The position numbers and the translations under genes were made by a program. A stretch of 64,000 nt of DNA from Streptomyces panaciradicis (GTDB lineage: Bacteria; Actinomycetota; Actinomycetes; Streptomycetales; Streptomycetaceae): the NCBI RefSeq assembly GCF_023516615.1, contig NZ_JAMGBF010000067.1:1-64000 (forward strand). The letters are read 5' to 3'. Of this stretch, positions 17,114-25,603 are shown one piece after another. The notes beneath the pieces were generated by a model that was not told the origin of the DNA, ran no database searches, and saw only the letters and a program-made list of their open reading frames with translations. The stretch's first letter is position 1. Every line of letters starts with the position of its first letter.

Positions 17114-17707
17114 ATGGGACACGCAGGAGCGGCCGCGGCCGCCGTCCGGTACCTGAGGTCGGGGCCCCCGGCCCCCGTGGAGGCGCTGCCGCGCCCGGAA
17201 CTGCGCTGCGTCCGCGAGGACGAGCCTGCTCCGGTCGACCCGGCCCGCTTCCGGCGCGTGCTCGGGAACTTCGCGACCGGCGTCACCGTCGTCACCGCGC
17301 CCCCCGGGCCCGGCGAGGACACCCCCGCCGGCTTCGCCTGCCAGTCCTTCTCCTCCCTCTCCCTCGACCCGCCCCTGGTCGCGTTCATGGTCGGCCGTAC
17401 GTCGACGACGTGGCCGCGCATCGCCCGCGCGGGCGTCTTCTGCGTCAACGTCCTGAGCGCAGGGCAGGGCGAGCTGTGCCGGTCCTTCGCGGTGAGGGGC
17501 GCGGACAAGTTCGCGGGCGTCGCCCACGACCCGGCCCCGGTCTCCGGCTCCCCGCGCCTGGCCGGTGCGCTGGCCTGGATCGACTGCACGGTCCACGCGG
17601 TGCACACCGGCGGCGACCACCTGATCGTGGTGGGCCGGGTGGAGGCACTGGGCACCGGCGACGAGGAGAGCGAACCCCTGCTCTTCCACCGCGGCCGCTT
17701 CCGCTAG
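17114..17707 (+). CDS. Flavin reductase family protein
   Basis: 197 residues. After a 50-residue extension comes the flavin reductase-like split barrel: FRRVLGNFATGVTVVTAP, GFACQSFSSLSLDPPLVAFMV, ARAGVFCVNVLSAGQGELC, and HLIVVGRVEALG. Such proteins supply FMNH2 or FADH2 to two-component monooxygenases such as HpaB or HsaA types. ATG at 17114 is preferred to the adjacent GTG at 17111 because GGAGGG ends at 17110. The oxygenase partner is not in the window. Confidence 0.85.
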   Translation: MGHAGAAAAAVRYLRSGPPAPVEALPRPELRCVREDEPAPVDPARFRRVLGNFATGVTVVTAPPGPGEDTPAGFACQSFSSLSLDPPLVAFMVGRTSTTWPRIARAGVFCVNVLSAGQGELCRSFAVRGADKFAGVAHDPAPVSGSPRLAGALAWIDCTVHAVHTGGDHLIVVGRVEALGTGDEESEPLLFHRGRFR

Positions 17708-17869
17708 GTGTGCTGTCCGGACAGGGTGGTGACGCGGCTGGCTGGTGGGTGACCGGAGGAGCCTGCGACCGCACGGCTGAGGAGAGAGCCCACGCGCCGA
17801 CGCCCCCGCTCGGGCGACGCCGGGAGCGGGGAGCGAGGGGCAGGGCCCGCGACACCTGAACTGTGGTCT

Positions 17870-19198
17870 CTAGGCCGTCACGGTCGCCACCGCCGTGGCC
17901 GGGGTCGGCCTGCGGCGGATCACCAGGGCCATCAGGGCCGCCGCCGCGCACAGGGCGCCCGACGCGTACCAGACCATGTCGTAGGAGCCGAAGACGTCCC
18001 GCGCCACGCCCCCGAGGAAGGCGACCAGCGCCGCGCCGACCTGGTGGGAGGCCAGCACCCAGCCGAAGACGATCGCGCTGTCCTCGCCGTACTGCTCCCG
18101 GCACAGGGCGACGGTCGGCGGGACGGTGGCGACCCAGTCCAGGCCGTAGAAGACGATGAAGAACAGCATCGGCGGATGGACGCTCGGCGCCAGCAGCATC
18201 GGCAGGAACAGCAGGGAGATGCCGCGCAGGGCGTAGTAGACGGCGAGCAGCCGGCGCGGTTCGAAGCGGTCGGTGAACCAGCCGGAGGCGATCGTGCCGA
18301 CCACGTCGAAGACGCCGATCACCGCGAGCAGCGAGGCCGCCGCCTGCACGGGCATGCCGTGGTCGTGCGCGGCGGGCACGAAGTGGGTCTGGACCAGGCC
18401 GTTGGTGGAGGCGCCGCAGATCGCGAAGGTGCCGGCCAGCAGCCAGAAGGTGCCGGTGCGGGAGGCCTTCAGCAGCACGGTGACCGCGCGGCGGGCGGCC
18501 CCGACCGCGGGCGCGGGCTTCGGTACGAACTCCACGGCGCCGTAAGGCTTCAGGCCCACGTCCGCCGGGTGGTCGCGCAGCAGCAGCCAGACGAAGGGGA
18601 CGACCGCGAGCGCGGCCAGGGCCACCGTGACGGCGGCCGGACGCCAGTCGTGCTTCTCCACGATCCAGGACAGCAGGGGGAGGAAGATCAGCTGGCCGGA
18701 GGCGGAGGCGGCGGTCAGGATGCCCGTGACCAGGCCCCGGCGTTCGGTGAACCAGCGGTTGGTGACGGTCGCCGCGAAGGCGAGGGCCATCGAGCCGGAG
18801 CCGAGACCGACCAGCAGGCCCCAGCAGAGCATCAGCTGCCAGGCCGCCGTCATCCACACCGTCAGACCGGAGCCGAGCGCGATCACGGTCAGGGCCACGG
18901 CGACGACCTTGCGGATGCCGAAGCGGTCCATCAGGGCCGCCGCGAACGGCGCGGTCAGACCGTACAGCGCGAGGTTGACGGAGACCGCGGCGCCGATCGT
19001 GCCGCGCGACCAGCCGAAGTCCTGGTGCAGCGGGTCGATGAGCAGTCCGGGGAGCGAGCGGAAGGCGGCGGCGCCGATGATCGTCACGAAGGTGACGGCG
19101 GCGACGAACCAGGCGCGGTGGACGCGACGGGATCTGCGGGGCGCGTCAGCCGCCTCGACGACTGCGGGTTCGGTTGTCTGGGTCACGCCATAGAGCAT
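17870..19198 (-). CDS. MFS transporter
   Basis: 442 residues with twelve hydrophobic segments. The OFA (oxalate:formate antiporter)-like traits are WFVAAVTFVTIIGAAAFRSL at the start, DFGWSRGTIGAAVSVNLALYG, ALMDRFGIRKV between segments 2 and 3, and ATVTNRWFTERRGLVTGI. The large loop in the middle (about 205-235) is charged. It exports or takes up an organic acid or drug; the substrate is unknown. The start is uncertain: ATG at 19198 has no clear ribosome site and a GTG lies 12 nt further in. It is divergent from the GlxA-type regulator, which may control it. Confidence 0.82.
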   Translation of the reverse strand: MLYGVTQTTEPAVVEAADAPRRSRRVHRAWFVAAVTFVTIIGAAAFRSLPGLLIDPLHQDFGWSRGTIGAAVSVNLALYGLTAPFAAALMDRFGIRKVVAVALTVIALGSGLTVWMTAAWQLMLCWGLLVGLGSGSMALAFAATVTNRWFTERRGLVTGILTAASASGQLIFLPLLSWIVEKHDWRPAAVTVALAALAVVPFVWLLLRDHPADVGLKPYGAVEFVPKPAPAVGAARRAVTVLLKASRTGTFWLLAGTFAICGASTNGLVQTHFVPAAHDHGMPVQAAASLLAVIGVFDVVGTIASGWFTDRFEPRRLLAVYYALRGISLLFLPMLLAPSVHPPMLFFIVFYGLDWVATVPPTVALCREQYGEDSAIVFGWVLASHQVGAALVAFLGGVARDVFGSYDMVWYASGALCAAAALMALVIRRRPTPATAVATVTA

Positions 19199-19245
19199 CC
19201 GGTCCGCGGCACCGCGCAACCACTGGCCCGAAGGACAGCATTCGT

Positions 19246-19251
19246 TAGGAT
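19246..19251 (+). promoter_or_regulatory. Candidate -10 box for the GlxA-type regulator
   Basis: TAGGAT fits the TAnnnT consensus and ends 6 nt before the ATG at 19258, which would put transcription start at or next to the A of the start codon, giving a leaderless mRNA. No good -35 match is seen. Confidence 0.35.
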
Positions 19252-19257
19252 CGGGCC

Positions 19258-20319
19258 ATGGACACGGCCATGAGCAGCCCGAGCAGCGAGCCCGCCGAGC
19301 CGCAGTTCCGCCCGCACCGCGTGGTGGTCCTCGCCATGGACGGGCTGCTCCCCTTCGAGCTGGGCATCCCGCACCGCATCTTCGGGCGCCCCAAGGACAC
19401 CCTGGGGCGCCGCCTGTACGAGGTCCTGACCTGCTCGGTCCGGCCGCCCGGCCCGGTGCGCACCGACGCCGACTTCGCCATCGCGGTCCAGCACGGCCCG
19501 GAGCTGCTGGCCACCGCCGACACGGTGATCGTCCCGGCGTCGTACGAACTCGGTCCGGTCTTCGAGGAGGGCGTCCTCACCGCCGAGCTGGCCGCCGCCC
19601 TCGCCCACATCCGCCCCGGCACCCGGCTCGCCTCCATCTGCACCGGCGTCTTCGTCCTCGCCGCCGCCGGCTATCTCGACGGCCGGCCGGCGACCACGCA
19701 CTGGGCGGAGACCGACCAGCTGCAGCGCCTCTTCCCGCAGGTCGAGGTCGACCCGAACGTCCTGTTCATCGACGACGGCGACGTCCTGACCTCGGCCGGC
19801 GTCGCGGCCGGCATCGACCTGTGCCTGCACATGGTGCGCCGCGACCACGGCACGGCCGTCGCCAACGACGTCGCCCGCCGCACCGTCGTACCGCCGCACC
19901 GCGACGGCGGCCAGGCGCAGTACATCCAGCGGCCCGTCCCCGAGCCCCGGCTCGCGACCACGCGCGGGGCCCGCGCCTGGGCGCTGGGCCGCCTGCACGA
20001 GCCGATCCAGCTGCGCGACATGGCCGCGCAGGAGTCCATGTCGGTACGGACGTTCACGCGCCGCTTCCGTGAGGAGGTCGGCGTCAGCCCGGGCCAGTGG
20101 CTGACCCAGCAGCGCGTGGAACGCGCCCGCCAGCTGCTGGAGACCACCGGCCTGTCCATGGACCGCATCGCCCACGACGCCGGCTTCGGCACGGCCCAGT
20201 CGATGCGCCAGCACCTGCAGACGGCGCTCGGGGTGACCCCGACCGCCTACCGACGCACCTTCCGCGCCACCAACACGGGTTCCGCCGCCGAGCCCGTCGG
20301 GGCGCTGGAATCGGCCTGA
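19258..20319 (+). CDS. GlxA-family transcriptional regulator (DJ-1/PfpI plus AraC)
   Basis: 353 residues. The N-terminal DJ-1/PfpI-like domain (about 20-195) has VVVLAMDGLLPFELGIPHRI and the nucleophile elbow RLASICTGVFVLAAAG with Cys. The C-terminal AraC DNA-binding domain (about 235-340) has two HTHs: IQLRDMAAQESMSVRTFTRR and LSMDRIAHDAGFGTAQSMRQ. It probably senses a small molecule and activates or represses a nearby gene. The divergent MFS gene is the natural target. The 3' end is 5 nt from the convergent alcohol dehydrogenase gene. Confidence 0.88.
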   Translation: MDTAMSSPSSEPAEPQFRPHRVVVLAMDGLLPFELGIPHRIFGRPKDTLGRRLYEVLTCSVRPPGPVRTDADFAIAVQHGPELLATADTVIVPASYELGPVFEEGVLTAELAAALAHIRPGTRLASICTGVFVLAAAGYLDGRPATTHWAETDQLQRLFPQVEVDPNVLFIDDGDVLTSAGVAAGIDLCLHMVRRDHGTAVANDVARRTVVPPHRDGGQAQYIQRPVPEPRLATTRGARAWALGRLHEPIQLRDMAAQESMSVRTFTRRFREEVGVSPGQWLTQQRVERARQLLETTGLSMDRIAHDAGFGTAQSMRQHLQTALGVTPTAYRRTFRATNTGSAAEPVGALESA

Positions 20320-20324
20320 CGGGG

Positions 20325-21374
20325 TCAGAAGGTCAGTACCGCCCGCGCCACCCGGCCGGCCTCCGCGTCGGCCGCCGCCTTCTCGAAGTCCTCCACGGGA
20401 TAGGTGGCGGTCACCAGCTCGTCGAGGAGCAGCCGGCCCTGCCGGTAGAGCTCGGCGTACAGCGGGATGTCGCGCTGCGGCCGGGAGGAGCCGTACCGGC
20501 AGCCGAGGATCGACTTGTCCAGGAACATCGAGGAGACGAGGAAGGACGCCTCCGCCTTCGCGGGCGCCGTGCCGAGCAGCACGGCCTGGCCGTGGCGGTC
20601 GAGGAGGTCGACGGCCCGCCGGACCAGCTCGACGCGTCCGACGCACTCGAAGGCGTGGTCGACCCCGTGGGGCAGCAGGTCGCGCACCGCGTCCGTGGAG
20701 GTCAGGAAGTCGGTGGCGCCGAACTGCCGCGCCACGGCCTCCTTCGCCGGGTTGGCGTCGACCGCCACGATCCGCGACGCCCCCGCGATCCGCGCGCCCT
20801 GGAGGACGTTCAGCCCGATCCCGCCGGTCCCGATGACCAGGACGGACTCCCCGCGGTCCACCCGGGCGCGGTTGAGGACGGCCCCGACCCCGGTCAGCAC
20901 CGCGCATCCGATGAGCGCGGCGGACGGCATCGGGACGTCCTTCGGGATGCGCACCGCCTGCACGGCCCTGACCACCGTGGACTCCGCGAAGGCGGAGTTG
21001 GAAGCGAACTGGTACACCGCCGTCCCGCCCCGTACGAAGGGCTTGCCCGGCCGGCCGATCGCCTGCCGGCACATCGTCGGCCGCCCCCGGTCGCAGTCCG
21101 CGCACGTGCCGCAGTTGGCGAGCGTGGACAGCGCCACATGGTCCCCGGCCGCGACATGGGTGACCCCGGCGCCGACGGCCTCCACCACCCCCGCCCCCTC
21201 GTGCCCCAGCACGACCGGGACGGGGAAGGGGATGGTGCCGTCCACCACCGACAGGTCGCTGTGGCACAGCCCGGCCGCCGACAGCGCGACCCGCACCTCG
21301 CCCGGCCCCGGGTCCCGTACCTCCAGGTCGTCCACGACCTCGACCCGCTTCCCGTCGAACACCACACCGCGCAT
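20325..21374 (-). CDS. Zinc-dependent alcohol dehydrogenase (MDR family)
   Basis: 349 residues. Catalytic-zinc ligands in GLCHSDL (Cys) and VLGHEGAGVV (His-Glu). Structural zinc cysteines in NCGTCADCDRGRPTMC. NAD-binding Rossmann motif VLVIGTGGIGLNVLQGARIAG followed by acidic DAN, favouring NAD. The arrangement matches class-III/mycothiol-type alcohol dehydrogenases. It would oxidise a hydroxy intermediate of the pathway served by the coupled dehydrogenase and SDR genes. The ATG overlaps the stop of the acyl-CoA dehydrogenase gene (ATGA). Last gene of a leftward unit of three. Confidence 0.88.
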   Translation of the reverse strand: MRGVVFDGKRVEVVDDLEVRDPGPGEVRVALSAAGLCHSDLSVVDGTIPFPVPVVLGHEGAGVVEAVGAGVTHVAAGDHVALSTLANCGTCADCDRGRPTMCRQAIGRPGKPFVRGGTAVYQFASNSAFAESTVVRAVQAVRIPKDVPMPSAALIGCAVLTGVGAVLNRARVDRGESVLVIGTGGIGLNVLQGARIAGASRIVAVDANPAKEAVARQFGATDFLTSTDAVRDLLPHGVDHAFECVGRVELVRRAVDLLDRHGQAVLLGTAPAKAEASFLVSSMFLDKSILGCRYGSSRPQRDIPLYAELYRQGRLLLDELVTATYPVEDFEKAAADAEAGRVARAVLTF

Positions 21375-22522
21375 CAGACGACCCCCTTGGGCTCCCTCGG
21401 CAGGCCGAGCACACGCTCGGCGATGATCGTGCGCTGGATCTGGTCGGAGCCGCCGTAGATCGTGTCGGCCCGGGAGAACAGGAACAGCTGCTGGTCGCGG
21501 TCGATCTCGTACGGCGCCTCGGGCGCCCAGTCCCGCGGCCCGGCGGACGCCTCCGCCCCGCGCACCAGCACCGCCAACTCGCCCAGCCGCTGGTGCCAGT
21601 TCGCCCACAGCAGCTTGGACACGCTCGGCGCACCGGCGTCACCGGAGCCGCCCAGGGTGCGCAGGGCGTTCCAGCGCATGGCGCGCAGCTCGGCCCACTG
21701 CCGCACGAGCGCGGCGCGTACGACGGGGTCGTCGGCCGCACCGGTGCGTACCGCGGTCCGCACCACCCGCGTCAACTCCTGGGCGAAGCCGATCTGCTGG
21801 GCCAGGGTGGACACCCCCCGCTCGAACCCGAGCAGGCTCATCGCGACCCGCCAGCCCTGCCCCTGAGCGCCGACGACATGCTCCGCACGCGCGCGTGCCC
21901 CGTCGAAGAAGACCTCGTTGAACTCGCTCGTGCCGGTCATCTGCCGGATGGGCCGCACCTCGATCCGCCCCGGCTGGTCCATCGGCACGAGCAGGAAGGT
22001 CAGCCCGTGGTGCCGGCGCGACCCGGCCTCCGTGCGCGCCAGGACGAAGCACCAGTCGGCTTCGTGCGCCAGCGACGTCCAGATCTTCTGCCCGGAGATC
22101 CGGTAGCCCTCCCCCTCCCGCACGGCGGCGGTGCGCACCCCGGCCAGGTCGGACCCGGCGTCCGGCTCGCTGTACCCCTGGCACCACAGCTCGTCCCCGG
22201 CGGCGATCGGCGGCAGGAAACGCGCCTTCTGCTCGTCGGTGCCGTGGGCGACGAGGGTGGGGGCGAGCAGGTTCTCCCCGATGTGCCCGGAGCGGGGCGG
22301 CGCCCCCGACCGCGCGTACTCCTCGGCCCAGGCGACCTGCTGGGTGAGGGTGGCGGTCCGGTTGCCGTACCCGCCCTCCCCCCACCCGAGCCCGATCCAC
22401 CCGGCCTTCCCCAGCGTGCGCTCCCAGACCCGACGATCGGGATCGGACCCGACGTGCTCACGCAGCCAGCCCCGGGCCTCGTCCCGGAACACCTCGTCCT
22501 CGCCACTGAATCCGAAGTCCAC
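21374..22522 (-). CDS. Acyl-CoA dehydrogenase (catalytic, FERG type)
   Basis: 382 residues. Flavin/substrate loop CQGYSEPDAGSDLAGVRT and KIWTSLAHEADWCFVLART; the helix with LGFERGVSTLAQQ carries the probable catalytic Glu, as in mycobacterial FadE proteins acting on steroid side chains. The C-terminal SRADTIYGGSDQIQRTIIAERVLGLPREP has Gly where short-chain enzymes have Glu. GTG at 22522 follows GAGGAG. It probably forms the FAD-binding subunit of a homo- or heteromeric dehydrogenase. Confidence 0.88.
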   Translation of the reverse strand: MDFGFSGEDEVFRDEARGWLREHVGSDPDRRVWERTLGKAGWIGLGWGEGGYGNRTATLTQQVAWAEEYARSGAPPRSGHIGENLLAPTLVAHGTDEQKARFLPPIAAGDELWCQGYSEPDAGSDLAGVRTAAVREGEGYRISGQKIWTSLAHEADWCFVLARTEAGSRRHHGLTFLLVPMDQPGRIEVRPIRQMTGTSEFNEVFFDGARARAEHVVGAQGQGWRVAMSLLGFERGVSTLAQQIGFAQELTRVVRTAVRTGAADDPVVRAALVRQWAELRAMRWNALRTLGGSGDAGAPSVSKLLWANWHQRLGELAVLVRGAEASAGPRDWAPEAPYEIDRDQQLFLFSRADTIYGGSDQIQRTIIAERVLGLPREPKGVV

Positions 22523-22574
22523 GAACGTCTCCTCACAGGAAGTGGGGGTTGCTCCTGATGCCGGGCGACTCGCC

Positions 22575-22628
22575 CCACCCAGGGGCGCGGGGAACTGCGC
22601 GACGAGCCACCGACAACCCGCACCCGCC
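22575..22628 (+). repeat. Streptomyces intergenic repeat, copy 1
   Basis: A 54-nt stretch starting CCACCCAGGGGCGCGGGG, then AACTGCGCGACGAGCCAC, ending ACCCGCACCCGCC. It fills the gap between the SDR and acyl-CoA dehydrogenase genes. Close relatives occur at 26737, 34054 and 55861. The family is a dispersed GC-rich palindromic element widespread in Streptomyces genomes (from memory). Confidence 0.75.
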
Positions 22629-22647
22629 CACGCACCGCACCCCCGAG

Positions 22648-23559
22648 CTACTGGGCGTTCGGCCGAGCCCCATCCCGCGCCGCCCTCTCCATCGCCTCCA
22701 CCTGCACAAGCATCGGCATCGGATCCACCCCCACCGACCCCGGCAGAAACTCCGCGATCCGCTCCGGCGTCCAGGAAGAGCCCTCGGCGTACGCCGCCCG
22801 CAGCTCCCGCGGCTGCGCCCACACCGCCAGCTTCGCCCCGGCGATCGTGTACACCTGCCCGGTGATCTCCTTCGCGCGGTCGGACAGCAGGTAGACGACC
22901 AGGGCGGCCACGTCCTCCGGCTCCCCGATCTCGGCCAGTTCCACGGGCACGTTGGCCGACATCCGGGTCCGGGCGACCGGCGCGACCGCGTTGGCGGTCA
23001 CGCCGTACTTGTGCAGGCCCAGCGCCGCGCTGCGGACCAGCGAGATGATCCCGCCCTTGGCGGCGCTGTAGTTGGCCTGCGACACCGACCCCTGGTGGTT
23101 GCCGCTGGTGAACCCGATCAGCGTCCCCGCCCGCTGCTTGCGCATGACCGCGGACGCCGCCCGGAAGACGGTGAACGTGCCCTTGAGATGCGTGGCGAGG
23201 ACCGGGTCCCACTCGTCCTCGGACATGTTGAACAGCATCCGCTCGCGCAGGATCCCGGCGACGCACACGACGCCGTCGAGCCGCCCGTACGAGGACAGCG
23301 CGCGGTCGACGATCCGCTGTCCGCCGGCCATCGTGGACACGTCGTCGGCGACCGCCACCGCTTCCCCGCCCGCGGCCTCGATCTCCTTGACCACGCTCGC
23401 GGCGACCTCGCTCGTGGGGGACTCCCCCGCCACCGAGACGCCGTAGTCGTTGACGACGACCCGCGCCCCCTCGGCGGCGGCGGCCAGTGCGACGGCCCGC
23501 CCGATACCCCGCCCGGCCCCGGTCACGGCGATCACCTTGCCTGCCAAGAAGTTCCCCAC
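22648..23559 (-). CDS. Short-chain dehydrogenase/reductase
   Basis: 303 residues. NAD(P) motif VIAVTGAGRGIGRAVALAAAAEG, NDYG after beta-2, and catalytic Ser-Tyr-Lys with YSAAKGGIISLVRS. About 50 residues beyond the normal SDR core form a C-terminal extension ending in WTPERIAEFLPGSVGVDPMP, typical of the 17-beta-hydroxysteroid/2-enoyl-CoA hydratase-2-linked SDRs of actinobacterial steroid and fatty-acid catabolism. It would oxidise a 3-hydroxyacyl-CoA or similar. GTG at 23559 follows GAAGGGG. First gene of the leftward unit controlled from 23583. Confidence 0.88.
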   Translation of the reverse strand: MGNFLAGKVIAVTGAGRGIGRAVALAAAAEGARVVVNDYGVSVAGESPTSEVAASVVKEIEAAGGEAVAVADDVSTMAGGQRIVDRALSSYGRLDGVVCVAGILRERMLFNMSEDEWDPVLATHLKGTFTVFRAASAVMRKQRAGTLIGFTSGNHQGSVSQANYSAAKGGIISLVRSAALGLHKYGVTANAVAPVARTRMSANVPVELAEIGEPEDVAALVVYLLSDRAKEITGQVYTIAGAKLAVWAQPRELRAAYAEGSSWTPERIAEFLPGSVGVDPMPMLVQVEAMERAARDGARPNAQ

Positions 23560-23582
23560 GCCCGGCCCCTTCCCGCGGTTTC

Positions 23583-23595
23583 TGACGGACCGTTA
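23583..23595. promoter_or_regulatory. TGACG palindrome, site F, between divergent units
   Basis: TGACGGACCGTTA, one mismatch from perfect symmetry, inside TCTGACGGACCGTTAGA. It lies 23 nt upstream of the SDR start (23559) and 48 nt upstream of the cyclase start (23644). A further half-site CGTCAGA follows at 23608-23614. Confidence 0.65.
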
Positions 23596-23643
23596 GATTT
23601 TATGTCCCGTCAGATGCCTGGAGACAAGCCCCGGGGAGAGCCG

Positions 23644-24570
23644 ATGTCGTTGCCGGCCGAGTTCCACGAGATCGCCAAGCGCGTGAACAACTGGGGGCGT
23701 TGGGGAGCCGACGACGAGATCGGCACCCTCAACCTGATCACCGACGAGGTCGTCCGCGAGGCGGCGGCGACCGTGCGCAGCGGCCGTCGCGTCCCGCTCG
23801 CCCTGCCCCTGAAGCAGGACGGCGTGCAGAGCGGGATGATCCCGGGCCGGGTCAACCCGCTGCACGCCATGGTGCAGATCAACCAGGAGCTCTTCGGCCC
23901 GGGGACGGTGGCGTGCAGCGACGACATCGTGACCATGGGCCTGCAGGCGGCCACCCACTGGGACGCGCTGACCCATGTCTCGCACTCGGGCAGGATCTAC
24001 AACGGCCGCCCGGCCACCGCCGTCACCCCGCACGGCGGCGCGGAGTTCGGGGGCATCGACAAGGCGCGGCACGTGGTCTCGCGCGGGGTGCTGCTGGACG
24101 TGGCCCGGGCGCTCGGCAGGGACCGGCTCGACGGCGGGCACGCGGTCACGCCGGAGGACCTGGAGGCCGCCGAGGACCTCGCCGGCACCCGCGTGCGCGC
24201 CGGTGACGTGGCGCTCGTACGGACCGGGCAGATCCAGGTGTATCTCGCCGGGGACCGGGAGGGGTACGGCTATCCGTCGCCCGGGCTGTCCGTCCGCACT
24301 CCGGAGTGGTTCCACGCCCGCGACGTGGCCGCCGTCGCCGACGACACCCTGACCTTCGAGATCTTCCCGCCCGAGATCGAGGACCTGTGGCTGGGCGTGC
24401 ACGCGCTCGACCTGGTGGAGATGGGGATGCTGCAGGGGCAGAACTGGAATCTGGAAGAGTTGTCCACAGCCTGTGGAGAAACCGGCCGGTACGCGTTCCT
24501 GCTGTCGGCGATGCCCGAGCCCTTCGTCGGCGCGACGGGGACTCCGGTGGCCCCCGTCGCCGTGCTGTAG
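23644..24570 (+). CDS. Cyclase family protein (kynurenine formamidase-like fold)
   Basis: 308 residues of the metal-dependent cyclase family (PF04199). The metal-binding motif HWDALTHV (His-x-Asp-x3-His) is present, with THWDAL preceded by VTMGLQAA and followed by HSGRIYNGRPA. The N-terminus RVNNWGRWGADDEIGTLNLI is typical of larger family members. Metal-dependent hydrolysis or ring opening is likely; the substrate is unknown. ATG at 23644 is chosen because GGGGAGAG sits at 23632-23639. Divergent from the SDR unit over site F, so probably co-regulated with it. Confidence 0.87.
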   Translation: MSLPAEFHEIAKRVNNWGRWGADDEIGTLNLITDEVVREAAATVRSGRRVPLALPLKQDGVQSGMIPGRVNPLHAMVQINQELFGPGTVACSDDIVTMGLQAATHWDALTHVSHSGRIYNGRPATAVTPHGGAEFGGIDKARHVVSRGVLLDVARALGRDRLDGGHAVTPEDLEAAEDLAGTRVRAGDVALVRTGQIQVYLAGDREGYGYPSPGLSVRTPEWFHARDVAAVADDTLTFEIFPPEIEDLWLGVHALDLVEMGMLQGQNWNLEELSTACGETGRYAFLLSAMPEPFVGATGTPVAPVAVL

Positions 24571-24985
24571 CCGTGCGCCGCACGGCGGGAGGCGTCGTCT
24601 GGCGGCGCGGCCTCCCCCCACCGCCCCGAGCACGGCATACGCGCCGCCATCCGACCCCGGCGTACCCGCCCCAGCCCTCTGGCCCTGAATCCGAAAGAGC
24701 TGACGCCGACTCACGATCCGCGCTCGACGAGGACCTCCGTCACCGAAACCCTCGCCGTCCCCTCACGGCGAATCGCTGACCACCAGCGTGTTCGCCCGGT
24801 CACGACGCGTCAACAGCCCAGTGGAGATTTACGACTTACGTCCCTTTTGCAGTGGCCGCGCACGGGTGCACGGCCCCGGCGCACCGCACCGCGCAGGACG
24901 GGGGCGACGGGGATTTCTGCACCCGTGCATCGGACATGACGACAATCGGCCAGACCGTCTCGAACGGTGACGACACCCCGGACGG
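24571..24985. other. Non-coding stretch between convergent genes
   Basis: 415 nt between the cyclase stop and the ATP-binding protein stop. CCGTGCG/CGCACGG at 24571-24585 is a tight palindrome right after the cyclase stop. The only other structure seen is the inverted repeat at 24860-24928. No convincing gene was found on either strand. Confidence 0.5.
24860..24928 (-). terminator. Long inverted repeat downstream of the ATP-binding protein gene
   Basis: GCACGGGTGCA (24860-24870) and TGCACCCGTGC (24918-24928) pair perfectly over 11 bp with a 47-nt loop, 57 nt past the end of the leftward gene at 24986. Each arm is itself nearly palindromic (TGCAC/GTGCA), so a protein-binding site is an alternative. 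Confidence 0.4.
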
Positions 24986-25462
24986 TCACACCGTCTCGAA
25001 CGCCAGCCCCTCGTAGGCCGGGACGCCGCCCAGACAGCTCGCCGCGTCCCCGCGCGGCCGGTCGCAGCGGTCGAGTTCGCACCAGATGCTCTTGCCGGCC
25101 CCCTCGGGGCTCCAGCCCCAGCGGTCGGCGAGACCGTCGACGAGGGCGAGTCCGCGCCCGCCGGTCGCGTCGCCGTCCGCACAGCGGGGCACCGGGGCCC
25201 GGTCGCTGGCGTCGGCGACCTCGAGGCGGACGGTGGACGGCTCGGCCGCCCCCTCGGGCAGGCTCAGCCGCAGCACGGCCGGACAGCCGGTGTGCACCAC
25301 GGCGTTGGTGACCAGTTCGGAGACGAGCAGGATCAGCGTCTCGGCGAGCGGCTCGTCGGCCGCTATTCCGGACACGGCGAGGCGTGAACGGGTCCACCTC
25401 CGGGCTCGCCCCACCTCAGTGGGGTCGGGCCGGATCTCCAGCTGCACTTGAAGCACCTGCAC
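24986..25462 (-). CDS. ATP-binding protein, RsbW-like anti-sigma kinase family
   Basis: 158 residues of the HATPase_c_2 type that is very abundant in Streptomyces. N-box LVSELVTNAVVHTG, then VADASDRAPVPR and GGRGLALVDGLADRWGW as the G-boxes, followed by GKSIWCELD. These proteins phosphorylate anti-anti-sigma factors or bind sigma factors; most are uncharacterised. GTG at 25462 is used, with other GTG codons a few residues in. A STAS partner exists at 31493 but not adjacent. It may be preceded by a tiny frame at 25466-25603. Confidence 0.82.
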   Translation of the reverse strand: MQVLQVQLEIRPDPTEVGRARRWTRSRLAVSGIAADEPLAETLILLVSELVTNAVVHTGCPAVLRLSLPEGAAEPSTVRLEVADASDRAPVPRCADGDATGGRGLALVDGLADRWGWSPEGAGKSIWCELDRCDRPRGDAASCLGGVPAYEGLAFETV

Positions 25463-25465
25463 CGT

Positions 25466-25603
25466 TCACACCATCCGAACCGGCGGACACATGACCTCAT
25501 GCCGCGCGAGCCGTGCCAGAGGCACCGCGGCGAGGGCCACGATCGTAGCCATTTTCTGCATGGCCAGAACAACAGCCGACGCAGAGCCCAGGGCAGGGGT
25601 CAC
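25466..25603 (-). CDS. Possible small hydrophobic protein upstream of the ATP-binding protein gene
   Basis: A 45-codon frame from a GTG at 25603 ending 3 nt before the GTG of the ATP-binding protein gene. It contains a hydrophobic run (VVLAMQKMATIVALAAVPL) and a basic C-terminal part. An AGGG about 11 nt upstream is a weak ribosome site. It could be a coupled leader peptide, or not a gene at all. Confidence 0.25.
   Translation of the reverse strand: MTPALGSASAVVLAMQKMATIVALAAVPLARLARHEVMCPPVRMV

Noticed and set aside
17713..17724. CTGTCCGGACAG palindrome after the flavin reductase gene
   Set aside because: A 12-bp self-symmetric sequence without loop or neighbouring start; likely chance in G+C-rich DNA.
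20318..20328. TGACGGGGTCA as a further TGACG operator
   Set aside because: Spacing is 11 instead of 13 and it lies between convergent genes, where no promoter is expected.
22549..24570. Single 673-codon gene spanning the SDR and cyclase regions
   Set aside because: The N-terminal two thirds run antisense to the SDR gene; similarity to the cyclase family begins only at 23644 behind a ribosome site.
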